Positions 59,881 to 64,000 of a DNA stretch of 64,000 bases are shown in pieces. The notes beneath the pieces were generated by a model. That model was given only the letters and a program-made list of their open reading frames with translations. It was not told the origin of the DNA and searched no databases. The stretch is from Streptomyces sp. RerS4. Lineage in GTDB: Bacteria; Actinomycetota; Actinomycetes; Streptomycetales; Streptomycetaceae. Positions within the stretch are counted from its first letter, which is position 1. Every line of letters begins with the position of its first letter. The DNA lies in contig NZ_CP097322.1 of NCBI RefSeq assembly GCF_023515955.1, positions 7,237,483 to 7,301,482 on the forward strand, read 5' to 3'. The translations under genes were made by a program, and so were the position numbers.

Positions 59881-59930
59881 GCAGCAGTGCGGGCCGCCAC
59901 CCTCGCCGGGGTGGCGGCCCGCACTGCTGC
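59881..59930. terminator. Very strong hairpin terminator
   Basis: A 22-bp perfect stem (59881-59902 pairs with 59909-59930) with a six-base loop TCGCCG. It ends two bases before the stop codon of the minus-strand gene at 59933, so it is probably the terminator of the operon 60405 to 59933. Confidence 0.8.
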
Positions 59931-59932
59931 CC

Positions 59933-60160
59933 TCAGGACTCCTCGGGGTCGGGGCTCCAGACGGCCGGCCCGCCGCCGCGCCACTCGATGAGCAGCACGT
60001 CGTCCAGGCGGACGTCGTCGGGGTCCAGGCCGGCCCGCCGCAGAAACTCCAGAAGATCGTTCGGGCCGAGGGCGCGGCCGAGGATCTCGCCGTCGACGCG
60101 GACGCGGCGGCCGCCCTCGGCGTCCGGCGGGTAGACGATGACGCGCAGGTCAGGACTCAT
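59933..60160 (-). CDS. Small mobile-element protein (75 aa)
   Basis: From ATG 60160: MSPDLRVIVYPPDAEGGRRV, RVDGEILGRALGPNDLLEFL, RRAGLDPDDVRLDDVLLIEW, ending PAVWSPDPEES. The beta-hairpin and helix pattern and frequent Asp-Asp pairs suit a small cytoplasmic protein. Such genes commonly occur next to DUF6233 genes in Streptomyces mobile elements. Function unknown. A strong terminator follows. Confidence 0.7.
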   Translation of the reverse strand: MSPDLRVIVYPPDAEGGRRVRVDGEILGRALGPNDLLEFLRRAGLDPDDVRLDDVLLIEWRGGGPAVWSPDPEES

Positions 60161-60183
60161 CCCTCCACCGTGCCGGTACCCGG

Positions 60184-60405
60184 TCATTCGAGCACTCCGA
60201 GGGCGGTGTCCGGGCGGCAGTGGATACAGGCCGGCACGCCCTCGGCCAGGAGCTGGCGTACCTGCTCGGCGGCGGCCGGGACGCACCGCTTGCCGGTGTC
60301 CCAGCAGTCCCCGGTGTGAAGGCGGACCGGGAGCTGATGCACCGGTCGACGGTGTTCAGCTGCTTGGTAGCTGAAGGATGCGGCACGGTTGCCGTTGGCC
60401 GTCAT
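60184..60405 (-). CDS. DUF6233-like C-terminal domain protein (73 aa)
   Basis: From ATG 60405: MTANGNRAASFSYQAAEHRR, HTGDCWDTGKRCVPAAAEQV, then RQLLAEGVPACIHCRPDTAL. The H..DCW....RC......V...L..G..AC..CRPDTAL pattern is a zinc-binding end typical of Streptomyces DUF6233-type proteins. The N-terminal 30 residues look unrelated, so the gene may be a fusion after truncation. It is read with the 75-aa gene downstream (23-base gap). Confidence 0.6.
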   Translation of the reverse strand: MTANGNRAASFSYQAAEHRRPVHQLPVRLHTGDCWDTGKRCVPAAAEQVRQLLAEGVPACIHCRPDTALGVLE

Positions 60406-60432
60406 GCGCGGGTCATCGAGCGCGGGTCGGTC

Positions 60433-61509
60433 TCATTCCTCGGGCTGGTGGACGTAGTACCCGTCGAGTGCGTTGTAGGCGCGTTTGTCGAAAAGGTCGC
60501 CGACGACGTCTGGACGGATGGCGGGGTAGGTCGCGAGCCCAGCAAGCCAAATCGCCTTGGCTCCCGCCGCGTACCCGGCGACAGGGTTCCCCGCCGGGTC
60601 GACGGCCATTAGGCCCGCAGGGATCGCTTTCCCTCCGCGGACGACGATCACTGGCTGTCCCTCGGGGTACTCAATCGACAGCGCGGCGATGTCCTCGGGG
60701 TTGACCTCGGAGGCAGGTACCCAGCGCAGGGAGGGGTCGATGTAGGCGTCTGGGTAGGACTCGAGAAGAAGACGGTTGCCCGATGTGTGCGGGTATCCGA
60801 GGTGTGCGTAGGCGCGGGCGAGTTCCTTGAGCTGAGCGGATGCTTGGGCGGGGGGCTGCTCCGTCAGGTTCTGGGCTTCGGTGCCGATGGCGGTCAGGAG
60901 CTGGTCACGGGCTTCCGCGGCGGCGGGTGACTCAGCCGGAATGGTGGTCGGCGCCGGCGCGGGGGCCGGGGCGTCTGCGCCAGCCTGCGAGGTAGTGGAG
61001 CGTACATCGAAGAAGCCATGGATGGGCTTCATCGTTCCGCTGATCGGGCTGAAGCTCATGTCCTCGTCGCGGGTAGTGACGAGGGTGTAGGCGCGCGCGA
61101 GTTCCGCCAGGTGAGTGGATGCCTGGCCGGGGTACTTCTGCAGGTTCCGGGCCGTGGTGCCGATGACGGTCAGGAGTGCGTCGCGGGCCTCCGTCGCGGC
61201 GGGTGTTTCGGGCGTGGTGATCGGTGCCGGGATCTGCTGCAGGACGAATGTCCGTTCGGGAAGCGTGACCCTCATTGGAATGGGGAGAGGCGCCTCTTCA
61301 TCTTCGCGGAAGGCGTACCTTGCGGCCGCGCGGAATGTGGTGGCGGATGTCACCAGCGCGTAGGCGCGGGACAGTTCGACCAAGGCGGTTGACGCCTGAC
61401 CGGCGGACGTCTCCGCGACGGTCTGGGCTTCGGTGCCGATAGCGGCCAACAGCTTGTCGTGGGCGTCGTCGTTGGCGACGGGAGTGGAGTCGGCTGGGTT
61501 GCTGGTCAT
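60433..61509 (-). CDS. Helical-repeat protein with one PEDI module (358 aa)
   Basis: From ATG 61509. Three similar helical units occur at residues about 16-52 (HDKLLAAIGTEAQTVAETSA, ALVELSRAYALV), 108-144 (RDALLTVIGTTARNLQKYPG, HLAELARAYTLV) and 202-237 (DQLLTAIGTEAQNLTEQPPA, QLKELARAYAHL), joined by Pro/Ala-rich linkers. The C-terminus has one PEDI module (VNPEDIAALSIEYPEGQPVI, GGKAIPAGLMAVDPAGNPVA) shared with the protein at 23851-24687. No signal peptide. It looks like a modular adaptor or phage-like structural protein. Function unknown. Confidence 0.7.
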   Translation of the reverse strand: MTSNPADSTPVANDDAHDKLLAAIGTEAQTVAETSAGQASTALVELSRAYALVTSATTFRAAARYAFREDEEAPLPIPMRVTLPERTFVLQQIPAPITTPETPAATEARDALLTVIGTTARNLQKYPGQASTHLAELARAYTLVTTRDEDMSFSPISGTMKPIHGFFDVRSTTSQAGADAPAPAPAPTTIPAESPAAAEARDQLLTAIGTEAQNLTEQPPAQASAQLKELARAYAHLGYPHTSGNRLLLESYPDAYIDPSLRWVPASEVNPEDIAALSIEYPEGQPVIVVRGGKAIPAGLMAVDPAGNPVAGYAAGAKAIWLAGLATYPAIRPDVVGDLFDKRAYNALDGYYVHQPEE

Positions 61510-61837
61510 AGGGCGCCTCGTGGCTCGTCGGACTGGTTCTCGTCAGGCTAGAGCCGCGCGGTCGACCGCTAGCCTTCCTTGATCCACGAGACGGGAACGC
61601 GCCACTACTTGGCCGATTTTGGGGAAGGCGCAAGTCCATCGTCAGCCACCAGCAGGCAGCAGCAGCAGCCCCGTTCTAGCCGCTGTACGCCTCCCTGGGG
61701 GCCCCGCAGGACCGCACAGCCCCCCTCCCCGGCCGGGGGGGGGCAACCTGATAGGCGCTCAGGGAGCCGTCTGCGGCCTCAGGTTGCCTGGGGGTGCCTC
61801 GGGGTCCGGTGCGCGGAACTGCGCCCCCGATCGCTCA

Positions 61838-61940
61838 CCGGCCACTGACGAACCGGCTGTGGGAGCAGATCAAGGATCTGCTCCCACAGCACCCGGCGAG
61901 AGACGGCCGCCAGACTGACCATCACAGGATGATCGATACG
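61838..61940 (+). pseudogene. Transposase N-terminal scrap
   Basis: The frame reads LTNRLWEQIKDLLPQHPARD, GRQTDHHRMIDTP, which matches the first DUF4096-type residues of IS4/IS5 transposases (L...LW..I..LLP....R.GR..DHR). The homology ends after about 34 residues. The rest of the gap 61510-62038 shows no gene. Confidence 0.45.
61857..61889. repeat. 15-bp perfect hairpin inside the transposase scrap
   Basis: CTGTGGGAGCAGATC (61857-61871) pairs with GATCTGCTCCCACAG (61875-61889), loop AAG. It coincides with the codons for LWEQIKDLLPQ, so it is both coding-like and palindromic. Confidence 0.7.
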
Positions 61941-62038
61941 CCCGACGTCGCCCATCACCCCCGACCGCGGCGTCTCATGCCTGCTGCGGCGGCCTCACGA
62001 AGATCACCTCATGGAAGGACGACCCGTCCTCCGCCACC

Positions 62039-62572
62039 GTGGGGCGCCTCGTGGAAGCGACCCTGCACTCCCTGACGACACCGCCCTCCGCCCCGACCGG
62101 CGGCGGCCCGTTCCCGCTCCACGACCACGCCCGCCGCCGCGGCTCCCGGACAGCCGGCTCCGGCAGAAGCCGCCGTTCCCGCGCACCGGCAGCAGGCCGT
62201 ACCGGCCAGGGGCGCGGGGCGTACGCGGTGACGGCGAAGGCACCCGCGCCCGGACGGCAGGGCTTCGGGGCGCGAGCGGACCGGGTACGGGTGGCCTGGT
62301 GGGCGCTGTCGGGCCGGGACCGGATCGGCATCGAGGGACTGCTGCTGTCCGGCGCGCTGGTCGCGGCCGCCTGGCGGGCCGGCCACCTGGGTCTTGTGCA
62401 GGCGGACTTCGTCCTGTCGGTGCTCGGCGGCACGGCCGGTGTGGCCACCCTGTGCCGGGGCGCCGTGTGGCGGCCGGAGCCCGCCGCGTCTGTGGCGGGG
62501 CCGCTTGTGGCGCCCTCGGAGGAAGTCCAGCGGCACGCCGCCCGCGAGGCAGGCACAGGGCCCGGCGCCTGA
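62039..62572 (+). CDS. Membrane protein of the accessory module (177 aa)
   Basis: From GTG 62039. The N-terminus is Pro/Arg-rich, then RVRVAWWALSGRDRIGIEGL and two hydrophobic segments (LLLSGALVAAAWRAGHLGLV and FVLSVLGGTAGVATL), ending EEVQRHAAREAGTGPGA. A truncated homologue (78 residues) lies at 23283-23501. It probably spans the membrane twice. No named family. Its position after the helical-repeat gene parallels the 23-kb module. Confidence 0.6.
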   Translation: MGRLVEATLHSLTTPPSAPTGGGPFPLHDHARRRGSRTAGSGRSRRSRAPAAGRTGQGRGAYAVTAKAPAPGRQGFGARADRVRVAWWALSGRDRIGIEGLLLSGALVAAAWRAGHLGLVQADFVLSVLGGTAGVATLCRGAVWRPEPAASVAGPLVAPSEEVQRHAAREAGTGPGA

Positions 62573-62626
62573 CCGGAGAGAGCTGCGGGAGGACGCGGAA
62601 ACCCGCTGCCGCTCCTCATGATCGTT

Positions 62627-62644
62627 CCTACCCAATTGGGTAGG
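62627..62644. promoter_or_regulatory. 18-bp perfect palindrome
   Basis: CCTACCCAATTGGGTAGG, fully self-complementary. It lies in the gap between the membrane-protein gene and a convergent small secreted gene, three bases from a second palindrome. A dimeric DNA-binding protein site or attachment site is likely. Confidence 0.7.
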
Positions 62645-62647
62645 CGC

Positions 62648-62677
62648 CCGTGTGTTCCAGAGTTCTGGAACACACGG
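62648..62677. promoter_or_regulatory. 30-bp palindrome (14-bp arms, 2-base centre)
   Basis: CCGTGTGTTCCAGA-GT-TCTGGAACACACGG. Perfect over 28 of 30 positions. The near-zero loop favours a protein-bound site over an RNA hairpin, though a terminator between convergent genes is possible. Confidence 0.7.
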
Positions 62678-62741
62678 AGCACCGTTGGGTCCCCCACACT
62701 TGTTCCCAGGTCAGCGGCTGTTCAGGGACAGAGATCCGGTA

Positions 62742-62897
62742 TCAGCCCCAGTCGTAGAACTCGTTGATTCCCTCTGAGTAGTCGACCTCTCCCCTCCGCT
62801 GCTGGATGTCCGGCGTGTCTGCGTGAGCGGCTCCGGTCAGGGACAGGGCTGCTGCGGCGAGGAGGATGGATGCTGCGATTCGAATCTTCGTGATCAT
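62742..62897 (-). CDS. Small secreted protein (51 aa)
   Basis: From ATG 62897: MITKIRIAASILLAAAALSL, TGAAHADTPDIQQRRGEVDY, SEGINEFYDWG, then TGA. A Sec signal peptide with an AHA-D cleavage site leaves a mature peptide of about 25 residues, acidic and with Tyr/Trp near the end. It parallels the signal-peptide genes at 25633 and 26230 in the other module. Confidence 0.6.
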   Translation of the reverse strand: MITKIRIAASILLAAAALSLTGAAHADTPDIQQRRGEVDYSEGINEFYDWG

Positions 62898-62974
62898 GGC
62901 TTGTTCAACGGTGCTCGCTGCCGAGCGTCACGGTGACGTTCTTGCTGGACAGGCTGCTGCAGATTCCTCCGCCG

Positions 62975-63085
62975 CTACCTCGCCCAGTCCACGCCGAGTT
63001 CGGCGAGCTGGGCGAGCTGCTCGCGCTCCAGCCGGTCGCGGCGCTGTTTCTGGTTGACGATCCACACCCCGGTCCGGTGCTCCGT
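62975..63085 (-). pseudogene. Helicase-associated (HA) domain tail, remnant
   Basis: The frame reads EHRTGVWIVNQKQRRDRLER, then EQLAQLAELGVDWAR and stop. It is the last HA repeat of an actinobacterial helicase-associated protein, similar to that at 22167-22301. It lies in a different frame from the upstream hypothetical gene, so it is joined by deletion. Confidence 0.6.
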
Positions 63086-63185
63086 CGTCGGGGAGAAGCT
63101 CGACATGCCCGCGCCCCGGCAGACTGCCGCCCTCCCGCTCCCGGTACGGGGCTGTGCCAGGGGCGGGCTGCCGTGCGAGGGCAGT

Positions 63186-63551
63186 GCGGGGCCTGACGTG
63201 CCGCAGTGCCGGGTGGCGGGCGGCGGAGAACTGGACCATGCCGAGGCGGTCGTTCATGTTGACGATGTGTTCTTCAAAGTGGGCGCTCTCGCTGCCGTCG
63301 TGGTTGTAGGCGTCGACGACCTTGCGGAAGCCTCCCTGGTTGTTGAGGCTGGGGAGCTTGTCGTCTTCAAGGAGCTGGAGGAGGTCGGTGGACTCGGCCA
63401 GTGTCCAGTAATCCCCCAGGTAGGCGGTGCGGGCCCGGTTGTAGGCGGAGCGTCCCTTGTCCGCGACCTGTCGGCCCTTCAGGTTCCAGCTTGTGGCCTT
63501 GCCCCCCTCGGGGGTGAACATCCAGATCCTGGCATGAGTTGGCCTGGACAA
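63186..63551 (-). pseudogene. Hypothetical protein, C-terminally truncated
   Basis: From ATG 63551: MSRPTHARIWMFTPEGGKAT, SWNLKGRQVADKGRSAYNRA, RTAYLGDYWTLAESTDLLQL and VDAYNHDGSESAHFEEHIVN. Codon usage is natural to about 63190. Beyond that the frame becomes antisense-like and runs into the HA remnant. No family is recognised. The N-terminal RIWMFTPEGGK...W recalls small domains of restriction-type proteins, but this is weak. Confidence 0.45.
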
Positions 63552-63845
63552 CGGATTGCGGCGTAGCAGCGAGTGCGACGCGGACTATCCCGCGCGGTGG
63601 TTGTCCTGTGATGTCCTGCGTCATCGCAGTAGGGGGTCCGTGCCGTCGAAGATTGATCAGCGTTCCGTGAGCGGTGTCGAGCCCGTCGGCAGGCGTGCGG
63701 TGTCGATGAAGTCCGATCTTCGCCATCGAGGCTTGATCGCGTTCACTCGATCGGCTGAACGGAGCCTGGTGGGAGCCGCCGGAACCCTTGATCGTTTAGC
63801 GTGCGACACGTACCGCGACAAGCCGTCGACAATGAGGGGACACCC

Positions 63846-64000
63846 ATGGGCTACCGCCGCACCAACAGCTTCATCATCTTCGCCGACCCGACCGCACCCG
63901 ACGAGGAGAAGACCCTCACTCTGGAGGAGATCGCCGCGATCGAGCAGGCGCACGAGGCCGGCAAGAAGGACCGGATCGACGCCCTGGTCCACGAGGAGCT
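63846..64000 (+). CDS. Hypothetical protein, 5' part only (window edge)
   Basis: ATG 63846 starts MGYRRTNSFIIFADPTAPDE, then EKTLTLEEIAAIEQAHEAGK and KDRIDALVHEEL, open at the right edge. The upstream GAGGGGACACCC gives a GAGGGG ribosome-binding site. The charged helical N-terminus is unassigned. The 290 bases before it hold no supported gene. Confidence 0.6.
   Translation, partial: MGYRRTNSFIIFADPTAPDEEKTLTLEEIAAIEQAHEAGKKDRIDALVHEE

Noticed and set aside
61742..61788. GGCAACCTGA/TCAGGTTGCC inverted repeat as a regulatory element
   Set aside because: A 10-bp arm with a 27-base loop in a GC-rich, repeat-prone stretch; not distinctive enough to call.
1..64000. tRNA or rRNA genes as integration sites
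   Set aside because: No cloverleaf with TTCGANNC-type T loop and CCA-proximal stem, nor rRNA sequence, was recognised by eye; a tRNAscan run would be decisive.

Overview
The window is very GC-rich, uses actinobacterial codon bias, and many of its proteins are typical of Streptomyces (DUF3040, DUF488, DUF6207, DUF6233-like, RacP remnant, replication-relaxation protein, FxLD-type lanthipeptide genes). It is best read as an accessory region of a Streptomyces or close relative: a plasmid, an integrative element or a chromosome-arm island. No rRNA, tRNA or CRISPR array was recognised. Intact genes are mixed with at least seven insertion sequences or IS fragments and many truncated or frameshifted genes.

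Layout. 1-1932: ROK sugar kinase and medium-chain dehydrogenase, translationally coupled. 2435-4523: decayed Nudix, MFS and hypothetical genes. 4784-9882: monovalent-cation transport island (ArsB/NhaD-type transporter, DUF3040 protein, NhaP-type antiporter with RCK_C tail, CPA2 antiporter with TrkA-C regulatory subunit). 10159-12087: NarL-type two-component pair and a small membrane protein. 12335-18426: Tn554-like recombinase remnants around a TetR/FAD-monooxygenase divergon, then DUF488. 18659-23227: IS5-type and ISL3 transposases, an alpha/beta hydrolase and mobile-element hypotheticals. 23252-26445: accessory module with a repeat-module protein, a truncated ATP-dependent DNA ligase and small secreted proteins. 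26572-30617: IS elements, GrpB-family gene and a small membrane protein.

28624-39142 is bounded by two near-identical inverted 865-bp IS5-type elements. Between them lies the most interesting block (30846-36365): a leader-like peptide, a nine-cysteine protein and an animal-type haem peroxidase on the plus strand, converging on a coupled minus-strand operon of two small proteins, a SPASM radical SAM enzyme and a glycosyltransferase. I propose it as a candidate peptide-modification (RiPP-like) system; this is inference.

39745-43709: antibiotic-monooxygenase-like gene and ArsR regulator sharing two 22-nt inverted repeats, SUKH immunity-like genes, broken IS and RacP. 43888-48679: class I lanthipeptide cluster (FxLD-type precursor with six cysteines at exact four-residue spacing, LanC, full-length LanB), with overlapping genes. 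49560-50569: IS21 remnant. 51425-56618: plasmid-type genes separated by recurring GGGCAAGCC hairpins, with three 24-bp iterons at 56118. 57162-59618: SDR enzyme, SUKH protein, IS. 59881-63551: a second, diverged copy of the accessory module seen at 22-26 kb. A partial gene runs off the right edge.

Many genes are broken by a one- or two-base indel. This may be real pseudogene decay or draft-sequence error; affected entries say where the shift lies.
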